DNA of 9,367 bases from Opitutales bacterium (lineage in GTDB: Bacteria; Verrucomicrobiota; Verrucomicrobiia; Opitutales; Intestinicryptomonadaceae): positions 1 to 9,367 of the forward strand of contig JAJXPD010000069.1 in the NCBI GenBank assembly GCA_021641325.1, given 5' to 3'. Positions within the stretch are counted from its first letter, which is position 1. Each line of letters begins with the position of its first letter. The notes beneath the pieces were generated by a model that was not told where the DNA came from, did not search any database, and saw only the letters and a list, made by a program, of their open reading frames with translations. Positions 1 through 6,466 of this stretch are shown here, one piece after another. A program made the translations under genes and the position numbers.

Positions 1-1030
1 CGTCGAGCGATTCCGCGGGCAGAACGATGTCCTGATTTATTTTTCCGTCGCCAAGCTCGAACATAGATTGCGACGCCTTGCGGCGGATTTCCCAAAGCCT
101 TTCGGTTTCGGCGTTGTCGGCGGCGTATTTTGCGTCGGCTTCGGGCGAGAGCGTTTGCGCGAATTTCCGCGCCTGTTCCGCGCTGTCGTCGTCGTCGAAT
201 TCCGCGAGGATTGCCGCCGAGTTTGCGGGCACGCCGAAGTCGGGGTGTCTTGCCCGAATGCACGAGACCGTTTCGACGTCCATGAATTCGAGCACGCAGG
301 GCGAGAGGTTTGCCCGCATGATTTTCCCGACGCCCTTGAACGCCTCTGTATCGCTTTTGAAAAACGCAAGCGCCGCCGTGCGCGACTTCGGGAGCGGAAG
401 CAGTTTCAGCCACGCCTCCGTTACGATTCCGAGCGTGCCCTCCGAGCCTATGAAAATGTCGCGCAGGTTGATTCCCACCGAATATTTTTTCAGCGGCAAT
501 GCCCCCGATACCGCGCGGCCGTCGGCAAGCACCGCTTTCAGTGCGAGCACGTTTTCGCGCGTCGTGCCGTATTTGAGCGCGCGCAGTCCGCCCGCGTTGC
601 ACGCGATGTTTCCGCCTATCGACGAGAATTTGTGCGAGGACGGGTCGGGCGCGTAGAACAGCCCGAATTTGTTTGCCGCCTCGTCCACATTTGCCGTGAT
701 TGCGCCCGCGCCGACGTGCGCCATGCGCGAGACCGCGTCGATTTCGATGAAGTCGATTCCCGACATGTCGAGCACAACGCCCCCGCATGTCGGCACACAG
801 CCGCCCGCGCAGCCCGTTCCCGAGCCTCTTACGGTAATCGGAACGCCGCAGTCCGACGCCGCCTTCATCGTTTCCGAAACGTCGGCCTCCGACTTTGCGT
901 AGACCACGGCGTCGGGCAAAAAGCTGTACCGCATTTGGTCGAGCGACGCCGCAAAGCGCGAGTGTTTGTCCGTCGCGCAAGCAATTCCGCATTCTTTGAG
1001 TCTGCGGAGCATTTCGCATAAATCGGGCAT
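1..1030 (-). CDS. glcD: GlcD-type FAD-linked oxidase (2-hydroxyacid dehydrogenase), C-terminus cut off by the window edge
   Basis: The first 343 residues are visible; the frame stays open to the left edge. Family members oxidise D-2-hydroxyacids such as glycolate or D-lactate with FAD and pass electrons to a quinone or partner subunit. The FAD-binding PCMH domain covers about residues 38-213: PDAVVYAKS at 39-47, the pyrophosphate loop RGSGTGCAGG at 68-77, APDPSSHKFSSIGGN at 127-141, NAGG at 145-148, and GSEGTLGIVTEA at 195-206. The FAD-oxidase C-terminal domain follows, with RRKAS at 316-320 and INQDIVLP at 331-338. Metal- and substrate-binding histidines of this family normally lie further on, so the substrate cannot be assigned. 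The ATG at 1028-1030 is one base after the ptsI stop, has no Shine-Dalgarno site and no better upstream start, so translation is probably coupled to ptsI. Odd point: three cysteines (74, 78, 82) in the FAD loop. The family is clear; the symbol is tentative, as D-lactate dehydrogenase or a longer Fe-S fusion is possible. Confidence 0.88.
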   Translation of the reverse strand, partial: MPDLCEMLRRLKECGIACATDKHSRFAASLDQMRYSFLPDAVVYAKSEADVSETMKAASDCGVPITVRGSGTGCAGGCVPTCGGVVLDMSGIDFIEIDAVSRMAHVGAGAITANVDEAANKFGLFYAPDPSSHKFSSIGGNIACNAGGLRALKYGTTRENVLALKAVLADGRAVSGALPLKKYSVGINLRDIFIGSEGTLGIVTEAWLKLLPLPKSRTAALAFFKSDTEAFKGVGKIMRANLSPCVLEFMDVETVSCIRARHPDFGVPANSAAILAEFDDDDSAEQARKFAQTLSPEADAKYAADNAETERLWEIRRKASQSMFELGDGKINQDIVLPAESLD

Positions 1031-1031
1031 G

Positions 1032-2801
1032 CTATTTAAGATACGGCTGCATTGATTCGTAGTGGAACGTGCGCAGCCTGCTTACGATGTGCCGCGCGCG
1101 TTTGAGCGAAAGTATTTCGTTTCTGAGCGCGCGGGCGGTTTCATATTTCGTTTTTCTCAGCAAAAATTTGATTTCGTTGACCGCCTTCGGGCTCATGCTG
1201 AACTCGCTAACGCCCATGCCGAGCAGAAGCGGCGCGAAAATCGGGTCTGCCGCAAGCTCTCCGCAGACGCATACGGGAATGTTCGCCCTTTGCGCCGCCG
1301 ATACAACCATGTCGAGCGTGCGGATTACCGCGGGGTGGGTAGGCTCGTAGAGGTAGGCTACCATGTCGTTAACGCGGTCAACCGCCAGAATGTATTGGAT
1401 AAGGTCGTTCGTGCCGATGCTTATGAAATCGCAGACGTCGCAGATGATGTCGGCTGTAATTGCCGCGCTCGGAACTTCAATCATTGCGCCGACTTGAATG
1501 TTTTTGTCGAAGGCTATTCCCGCCGCCGCAAGCTCGTCCTTCGCCTGCTCAATCAGCACGCGCGAGCGTTCGACCTCGCGAATCGAGTTTATCATCGGCA
1601 GCATGATTTTCACTTTGCCGAACGCGCTCGCCCTGAGTATTGCTTTCAGCTGCGTGAGGAAAATGTCCTTGTGGTCGAGGCAGAACCTGATTGCCCTGTA
1701 CCCCATGAACGGATTTTCCTCTTTGTTTACCATTTTCATGAGGTTCAGGTTTTTGTCTCCGCCGAGGTCGAGCGTGCGGATTGTTATAGGTTTGCCGCAT
1801 GCGGCGACCGCCGCGTTTTTGTAGACCTCGAACTGCGCGTCCTCGTCGGGGAACGAGCCGCTGTCGAGGAAAAAGTTTTCGGTGCGCAGAAGCCCGACGC
1901 CGTCGCAGTAGCTCATTGCGCCTTCGGGAATGTCGGCTGCGGAGCTTATGTTAAGCTCTATTTTGAATTCCTTGCCGTCGGAGGTTATCGAGGGGTAGGG
2001 CAGCGACGTGTCGAAAACCTTTTGGATTTCGCGGTGCACCGACTCTATTTCCGTGAAGTGGCAGAGCGTGTCGCGCGACGGGTTCACAACGACGTTTCCG
2101 TTGTAGCCGTCAACCAGCAGGAATTCGCCCGACGAAATTTTGTCGGCAACGCCGTCCACGCCCACAATGCACGGAATGCCGAGCGAGCGCGAGAGAATCG
2201 CCGTGTGGCTTGTCTGCGAGCCTTTTTCCGTAACGATTGCAAGGATTTTGCTCTTGTCTACGAGCGCGAAGTCCGACGGCGCGAAGTCGGAGCTTACAAG
2301 AATCAGCGGGTCGGAAAGCGCGCCGATTTTCGACGTCTCGATTCCCAGCATGTTTGCTATCACGCGCCGCGACACGTCTTTGAGGTCGCAGATTCTTTCG
2401 CGGATAAACGAGTCGTCTATTTTCTCAAACGCGTCGATGAATTTGTTGATTACGTTCGAGTAGCAGTACTCGATGTTGAAATGCTCCTTTTGGAACGTCG
2501 CGAGCGTTTCCTGCATGATTGCCACGTCTTCGAGCACAAGCAGGTGCGCGTCGAAAATTCCCGATTCCGCGTCGCCGACCGTTTCGGACAGCTCCGATTT
2601 TATCTGCTGTATGTCGGCGCGGGTTTTGAGGATTGCGTTTTGGAAGCGTTCGATTTCCGCGGGTTTGTCGGAGTCGCGGATTTCGTATACGGGCGTATCG
2701 AGTTCGCGTCTCAACATAACGAACGCCTCGCCCTGCGCTATGCCTTTCGACACGGGCAATCCCTTTAACTCGCGTTCCGCCTGTTGATGTTTTTCGCTCA
2801 T
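1032..2801 (-). CDS. ptsI: Phosphoenolpyruvate-protein phosphotransferase (PTS enzyme I)
   Basis: Cytoplasmic enzyme I takes phosphate from PEP onto a histidine and passes it to HPr, starting the PTS cascade. The 589 residues are close to the usual 570-590. In order: an N-terminal domain beginning LKGLPVSKGIA (12-22), the HPr-binding helical region (about 35-150), and the swivelling phosphohistidine domain with TSHTAILSRSLGIP at 197-210, where His199 is the phosphorylated residue. The C-terminal PEP-binding barrel follows: LLRTE (304-308), RTLDLGGDK (342-350), NPFMGYRAIRFCL (363-375), MIEVPSAA (440-447), FISIGTNDLIQY (459-470) and CGELAAD (514-520). Arg306, Arg342, Glu442, Asp466 and Cys514 match the known PEP and catalytic residues of E. 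coli EI. There is no N-terminal GAF domain, which argues against the PtsP form. The gene starts 24 bases after malQ in an A-rich leader lacking a Shine-Dalgarno site. No HPr or EII gene is visible nearby, so a sugar-transport versus regulatory role is open. Confidence 0.97.
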   Translation of the reverse strand: MSEKHQQAERELKGLPVSKGIAQGEAFVMLRRELDTPVYEIRDSDKPAEIERFQNAILKTRADIQQIKSELSETVGDAESGIFDAHLLVLEDVAIMQETLATFQKEHFNIEYCYSNVINKFIDAFEKIDDSFIRERICDLKDVSRRVIANMLGIETSKIGALSDPLILVSSDFAPSDFALVDKSKILAIVTEKGSQTSHTAILSRSLGIPCIVGVDGVADKISSGEFLLVDGYNGNVVVNPSRDTLCHFTEIESVHREIQKVFDTSLPYPSITSDGKEFKIELNISSAADIPEGAMSYCDGVGLLRTENFFLDSGSFPDEDAQFEVYKNAAVAACGKPITIRTLDLGGDKNLNLMKMVNKEENPFMGYRAIRFCLDHKDIFLTQLKAILRASAFGKVKIMLPMINSIREVERSRVLIEQAKDELAAAGIAFDKNIQVGAMIEVPSAAITADIICDVCDFISIGTNDLIQYILAVDRVNDMVAYLYEPTHPAVIRTLDMVVSAAQRANIPVCVCGELAADPIFAPLLLGMGVSEFSMSPKAVNEIKFLLRKTKYETARALRNEILSLKRARHIVSRLRTFHYESMQPYLK

Positions 2802-2825
2802 TGTCTTTATTTTTTTTCGACGGTT

Positions 2826-4373
2826 CTATTTTTCAACATTATTTTCGGCAAATCTGCCTCCCAAAACAGCCAGCGATTTCAAATAGGGCGAGTTTTGGGA
2901 TTTTGCAAGCTCCAAGCTTTCGGCGGTCATGCGCCACTGCCAGTTGCCGTCGGGATTCCCGGGGGTATTGAAGCGGCAGCTTGACGGCAGCCCCAGAATG
3001 TCCTGCATCGGGACTACCGCAAGGCGCGCTACGCTCAGCATTACCGCGTGTATCATGTCCCAGTTGGGAACGTCGCCCGCCGAGCGGAAGTAGCGGCGCA
3101 GCTGGTCTTTCGCCTTTTCGTCCGCCGACGCGTACCAGCCGCACGCGGTGTCGTTGTCGTGCGTGCCAGTGTAGTACACGCAGTCGCGCTTGACGTTGTG
3201 CGGAAAATACGGGTTCGACGCGTCGCTTCCGAACGCGAACTGCATTACCGCCATTGCTGGAATTTTCAGGCTGTCGCGCAAATTGCATGCGCGTTCCGAG
3301 AGCAGCCCGAGGTCTTCGGCGACGAACTTTTCGTCGGGAAAATGCCTTTTCAGAAAGTTGAAGAAATCGACCCCGGGCCCGATTTTCCACGAGCCCTTGC
3401 GGGCGTCGGCGGCTTTTGCGGGAATCGACCAGTAGTCTGCAAAACCCCTGAAATGGTCGAACCTGATTGCGTCGTACATATTCGCCGCGGCAGCCACGCG
3501 CCTACGCCAAAATTCGTAGACTTCCGCCTTTTTGTTTTTCCAGTCGTAGAGCGGGTTGCCCCAGAGCTGTCCGTCCTCCGAAAAATAGTCGGGGCCTACC
3601 CCCGCGACGTTCCGCGCCGTGCCGTCTTTGTTAAGCTCGAAAATTTCGGCGTTGCCCCATACGTCCGCGCTGTCGTGGGCGACGAAAATCGGCAGGTCTC
3701 CGAAAATGCCTATTCCCGCCTTTTTCGCCTTTGCCTTGAAGCGTTCGAACTGGTCGAAGAACACCCACTGCGCGAATTTTGCGGCGAACTCCTCCTCCCG
3801 CGCCCCATCGGAGATTTCCGCGTTTTTTGCCGAGTGGTAGTTTGCGGATTTTTTGCCCCACCCGTACCACGGCTTGCCGCCGAATTCGCGTTTGAGGGCG
3901 GTGAAAAGCGCGTAGGCGTCGAGCCAGTCGGCGTTTTCGGCGCAGAATTTTTCGAACTTTTTTCCGTCGGGTTTCGACGCCTTCCAGCGCGATGCGGCGC
4001 GGCGCAGCAGGGCGGGCACGTTGTTGTAGATTGCGCCGTAGTCGCACCTGTCGCGCGGGAGTTTTTTGAGCGGTTCGAGTTCCGACTCTTCAAGCAATCC
4101 CTTTTCGACAAGCTCCGAAAGGTCGATAAAATACGGGTTGCCCGCGAATGTCGAGAACGACTGGTAGGGCGAGTCTCCGTAGCCCGTAGGGCCCAAGGGG
4201 CAAATCTGCCACCACGTCATTCCCGATTTTTCGAGGAAGTCCAAAAACGCGTCGGCCGCGCTTCCGATGTTTCCGATTCCGTATTCGGACGGCAGCGACG
4301 ATATGTGTAGAAACACGCCCGAAGCCCGTCCGCCGTGCCACGAAAAATCGGCGATTTTACTGTCGCTTTTCAT
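2826..4373 (-). CDS. malQ: 4-alpha-glucanotransferase (amylomaltase, GH77)
   Basis: This cytoplasmic enzyme transfers alpha-1,4-glucan segments between maltodextrins and releases glucose, in maltose/maltodextrin or glycogen metabolism. The 515-residue length fits the short bacterial GH77 form. The whole protein is the catalytic barrel: RASGVFLHISSLPSEYGIG (16-34), WWQICPLGPTGYGDSPYQ (54-71), GIFGDLPIFVAHDSADVW (222-239), GVGPDYFSEDGQLWGNPLYDW (258-278), RFDHFRGF (304-311), VAEDLG (351-356) and YTGTHDNDT (401-409). By comparison with Thermus aquaticus amylomaltase, Asp306 is the nucleophile, Glu353 the acid/base and Asp406 the third carboxylate; all are present. Near the end, FNTPGNPDGNWQWR (468-481) is also typical. 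No starch-binding or N-terminal extension of the E. coli MalQ kind is seen. The ATG lies 34 bases after the purF-like gene, preceded by AAATAAG, not a real Shine-Dalgarno site. Being next to ptsI suggests linked carbohydrate handling, but no glycogen synthase, phosphorylase or maltose transporter is in view. Confidence 0.97.
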   Translation of the reverse strand: MKSDSKIADFSWHGGRASGVFLHISSLPSEYGIGNIGSAADAFLDFLEKSGMTWWQICPLGPTGYGDSPYQSFSTFAGNPYFIDLSELVEKGLLEESELEPLKKLPRDRCDYGAIYNNVPALLRRAASRWKASKPDGKKFEKFCAENADWLDAYALFTALKREFGGKPWYGWGKKSANYHSAKNAEISDGAREEEFAAKFAQWVFFDQFERFKAKAKKAGIGIFGDLPIFVAHDSADVWGNAEIFELNKDGTARNVAGVGPDYFSEDGQLWGNPLYDWKNKKAEVYEFWRRRVAAAANMYDAIRFDHFRGFADYWSIPAKAADARKGSWKIGPGVDFFNFLKRHFPDEKFVAEDLGLLSERACNLRDSLKIPAMAVMQFAFGSDASNPYFPHNVKRDCVYYTGTHDNDTACGWYASADEKAKDQLRRYFRSAGDVPNWDMIHAVMLSVARLAVVPMQDILGLPSSCRFNTPGNPDGNWQWRMTAESLELAKSQNSPYLKSLAVLGGRFAENNVEK

Positions 4374-4407
4374 CTTATTTACGCTGTCGGCGCGAGCCGC
4401 CGCCGTA

Positions 4408-6324
4408 TTAGTAGCTGCGGCCTTCCCGATTTTCGTAGTAGTTTATGAAAGCGTTGTTGAGCACTTTGTATCCGCCGGGGGTGGGGTAGTCTCCCGTGAA
4501 ATACCAGTCGCCCGTGCACGATGTGATTGACTTGTGGAGGTCGTCGATAGTCTGGAAGACGATTTCCACTTCGCCGTTCCATTCCACGTTTTTGGGGTAG
4601 ACGAGTTCGCTTACCTTTTTGGTGATTTCGTCGTCGGTAAATCTGTCGTAGATTTTGCGGACGTGGTTTACCATTTCGTTTGCGGGCTTGTCTTTCTGCT
4701 CCACGCAGAGCCTGTAAACCTCTTTTACGACCTCCGAATTGCCCGTTTCTTTGAGCAGTTTAATCGCCGCCTGAAATGCGATGAACTTGCCTATTTCGCT
4801 CATGTCGATGCCGTAGCAGTCGGGGTATCTGATTTGCGGAGCGGTGGAGGCGATGACGATTTTCTTCGGGTTCGTGCGGCTGAGAATCCTCAAAATTTGG
4901 CGTTTGAGGGTTGTGCCGCGCACGATGGAGTCGTCAAGGCAGACGAGCACGTCTTTGGGCGAGACCACGCCGTAGGTGATGTCGTAGACGTGCGACGCCA
5001 GCTGCGTGCGGTCTTTCTCCTGCGATATGAACGTGCGCAGTTTGATGTCTTTATGCGCGATTTTCTCGCCGCGCGGCCAGTTGTCCATCACCAGTTTTTC
5101 GATGATTTCGGGCGTGAGCGGTCTGTCCGATTTCGCGAGTTCGAGGAGTTCGTCCCTGACTTCCTGCCGGCGGATTACCCTAAGCCCGCTCATCATTCCG
5201 TAGTATGCGGTTTCCGCCGTGTTCGGGATGTAGCTGAACACCGCGTGTTTGAAATCGTTGTCGATTGACTCTATGAGTTTCGGGCAGAGAGCTGCGCCGA
5301 GAGCCTTTCTTTCCCGATAAATTTGGGGGTCGTTGCCGCGCGAGAAATAAATGCGCTCGAACGTGCACGACTTCCTTTCGCCCGCCTTGCGGTACGAGTG
5401 TTCGTAGCATGTGCCGTCGCATTTCATAACGAAAACGTTTCCCGGGGCGACTTCCTTGATGTCCTCCTCCTCCGCTTCGAAGACCGTCATCAGCGGGACT
5501 CTTTCCGAGGCGAAAGCTATGAGTTCGTCGTTTTTATAGTAGAAGCACGGGCGTATGCCGTTTGCGTCGCGCAAAACAAAAGCGTCTCCGTTGCCGATTG
5601 CCCCCGCGATTGTGTAGCCGCCGTCCCACGTCTTTGCGGCGTTGCTTACGATTCTCAGCGGGTTTAGGCGTTCGTTCATCATGCGCAGAATGTCCTCGCC
5701 CGCGATTCCCTCGTCGCGGAGTTCGCGGTAGATTTCGGCGTGTTCGATGTCGAGCTGGAAGCAGATTTCCTCCAAAATCGCCTGAGTGTCTGTGCTGAAA
5801 ACGGGGTGGATTCCGCGTTCGATAAGGTCGTTGTTAAGCTCTTCCGTGTTCGTGATGTTGAAGTTGCCCACGAGCATGAGGTTTCGCGCCGGCCACGTGC
5901 TTTTGCGGAAGAAGGGGTGGCAGCTGCTTTTGTGGTACGATCCGCTTGTTCCGTAGCGGAGGTGTCCGATAAGCAGTTCCGCGGCGTAGTCGAAATTCGC
6001 CTTGACGGTGTCGATAAATTCGGGGTGGATTATCCCTTTCTTGATGTTTTCGGCGTATTTCTCGAACTGGTCCGTAAAGATTTCGGAGAGGCCGTTGGGC
6101 TTTGCGTTTCTTTCGCGGTAGATGTAGTTCTGACCGGGTTCTACGCCGATTTTCACCGCGCCGATGCCCGCGCCGTCCTGCCCGCGGTTATGCTGTTTTT
6201 CCATGAGCAGAAACAGCTTGTGGAATCCGTAAATCGGGTCGTCGTATTTGTCTTTATAGTATTTTAGGGGCTTCAAAAGCCTGATTAAAGCAATGCCGCA
6301 TTCGTGTTTGATAGAATCGCTCAT
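4408..6324 (-). CDS. purF: Long-form amidophosphoribosyltransferase-like protein (class II glutamine amidotransferase plus PRPP transferase domain)
   Basis: PurF makes 5-phosphoribosylamine from PRPP and glutamine, the first step of purine synthesis. Both halves are visible. The class II glutaminase begins with HECG (7-10), where Cys9 would become the N-terminal nucleophile after loss of an eight-residue leader; QHNRGQDGAG (44-53), GHLRYGTSG (120-128), GNFNITN (153-159) and DTQAILEE (179-186) follow. The phosphoribosyltransferase half carries CSFERIYFSRG (320-330) and the PRPP loop LDDSIVRGTT (463-472). At 638 residues it is much longer than the usual 460-510. Extra sequence lies at about 60-115 and 380-445, with a tail ending TGDYPTPGG (610-618). 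The Fe-S ligand cysteines of the Bacillus-type enzyme do not seem to be matched at the tail. The ATG at 6324 is fixed by an in-frame TAA three codons upstream. Related long forms occur in Bacteroidota, some of which I recall also having a standard PurF, so the symbol is tentative; the family is certain. Confidence 0.88.
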   Translation of the reverse strand: MSDSIKHECGIALIRLLKPLKYYKDKYDDPIYGFHKLFLLMEKQHNRGQDGAGIGAVKIGVEPGQNYIYRERNAKPNGLSEIFTDQFEKYAENIKKGIIHPEFIDTVKANFDYAAELLIGHLRYGTSGSYHKSSCHPFFRKSTWPARNLMLVGNFNITNTEELNNDLIERGIHPVFSTDTQAILEEICFQLDIEHAEIYRELRDEGIAGEDILRMMNERLNPLRIVSNAAKTWDGGYTIAGAIGNGDAFVLRDANGIRPCFYYKNDELIAFASERVPLMTVFEAEEEDIKEVAPGNVFVMKCDGTCYEHSYRKAGERKSCTFERIYFSRGNDPQIYRERKALGAALCPKLIESIDNDFKHAVFSYIPNTAETAYYGMMSGLRVIRRQEVRDELLELAKSDRPLTPEIIEKLVMDNWPRGEKIAHKDIKLRTFISQEKDRTQLASHVYDITYGVVSPKDVLVCLDDSIVRGTTLKRQILRILSRTNPKKIVIASTAPQIRYPDCYGIDMSEIGKFIAFQAAIKLLKETGNSEVVKEVYRLCVEQKDKPANEMVNHVRKIYDRFTDDEITKKVSELVYPKNVEWNGEVEIVFQTIDDLHKSITSCTGDWYFTGDYPTPGGYKVLNNAFINYYENREGRSY

Positions 6325-6339
6325 AAAGATTGGTTATCG

Positions 6340-6369
6340 ATTATCTTTCCTATTTTCGCCAAGTGTTCG
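6340..6369 (-). promoter_or_regulatory. Candidate promoter for the purF-malQ-ptsI-glcD unit
   Basis: On the minus strand, CGAACA (6364-6369) and GATAAT (6340-6345) are separated by 18 bases. The -10 hexamer matches the sigma-70 consensus at five of six positions and the -35 at three of six. A start about seven bases after the -10 would leave a leader of only about ten bases before the ATG at 6324, which fits the lack of a Shine-Dalgarno site. The placement just past a strong terminator supports a promoter here, but the exact elements are a by-eye guess. If the organism uses a Bacteroidota-type sigma factor the assignment would be wrong. Confidence 0.3.
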
Positions 6370-6379
6370 GGCTTGGCAA
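6356..6379. repeat. Imperfect inverted repeat before the purF-like gene, possible operator
   Basis: On the plus strand, arms TCGCCAAG (6356-6363) and CTTGGCAA (6372-6379) flank an eight-base spacer TGTTCGGG; seven of eight arm positions pair. The spacer coincides with the candidate -35 hexamer, a common layout for a repressor site. It is not followed by a T-run on either strand, so it is unlikely to be a terminator. It does not resemble the E. coli PurR operator. An mRNA or DNA hairpin without regulatory function is the alternative. Confidence 0.4.
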
Positions 6380-6416
6380 GTCTATATGAAAATTTTTTGC
6401 GGAATTTATTGCCCGC

Positions 6417-6450
6417 AAAAAAAACGCGGGGCGCTGTTGCGCTCCGCGTT
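6417..6450 (-). terminator. Rho-independent terminator after potD
   Basis: On the minus strand, a 12-base stem (AACGCGGAGCGC, then GCGCCCCGCGTT) with loop AACA and a single A-C mismatch is followed by eight T residues (6417-6424). The stem starts 16 bases after the potD stop codon. On the plus strand no T-run follows the hairpin, so it works in one direction only. It separates the pot operon from the purF-like unit. Confidence 0.93.
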
Positions 6451-6466
6451 TGGCTTTGTGTGAAGC

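Larger units (their letters stand above)
6325..6416 (-). other. Intergenic leader between the potD terminator and the purF-like gene
   Basis: This 92-base stretch is AT-rich and has no credible ORF. Read on the minus strand it holds an A/T tract (about 6387-6399), a 24-base inverted repeat, a weak promoter candidate, and a short leader ending directly at the purF-like ATG. No riboswitch-like fold and no Shine-Dalgarno site could be recognised by eye. Confidence 0.6.

Noticed and set aside
68..1021. 317-codon plus-strand open frame at the left edge
   Set aside because: It is antisense to the glcD-type gene, whose minus-strand translation shows a complete FAD-binding domain.
1062..2768. 568-codon plus-strand open frame opposite ptsI
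   Set aside because: It lies wholly antisense to a gene with every enzyme I motif. Its composition is skewed (rich in Arg, Val, Phe, Ala, Asp) and shows no domain. Long mirror frames are expected from GC-biased codon use.
3048..4310. 420-codon plus-strand open frame opposite malQ
   Set aside because: Same explanation: mirror frame of a confidently identified GH77 gene, with no recognisable motif or ribosome binding site.
4374..4407. Small GC-rich hairpin between the purF-like gene and malQ
   Set aside because: The stem is only about five base pairs (CGGCG/CGCCG) and no T-run follows, so it does not qualify as a terminator.
6411..6431. Alternative pairing of GCGGGC after the T-run with the terminator stem, as a possible antiterminator
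   Set aside because: The competing strand is transcribed after the T-run, too late to prevent termination, and the stem is only about five base pairs.
6325..6466. Riboswitch or tRNA in the only sizeable intergenic stretch
   Set aside because: The 142 bases contain a terminator hairpin and an inverted repeat only. No cloverleaf, no purine-riboswitch-like three-stem core and no T-loop motif could be found by eye.
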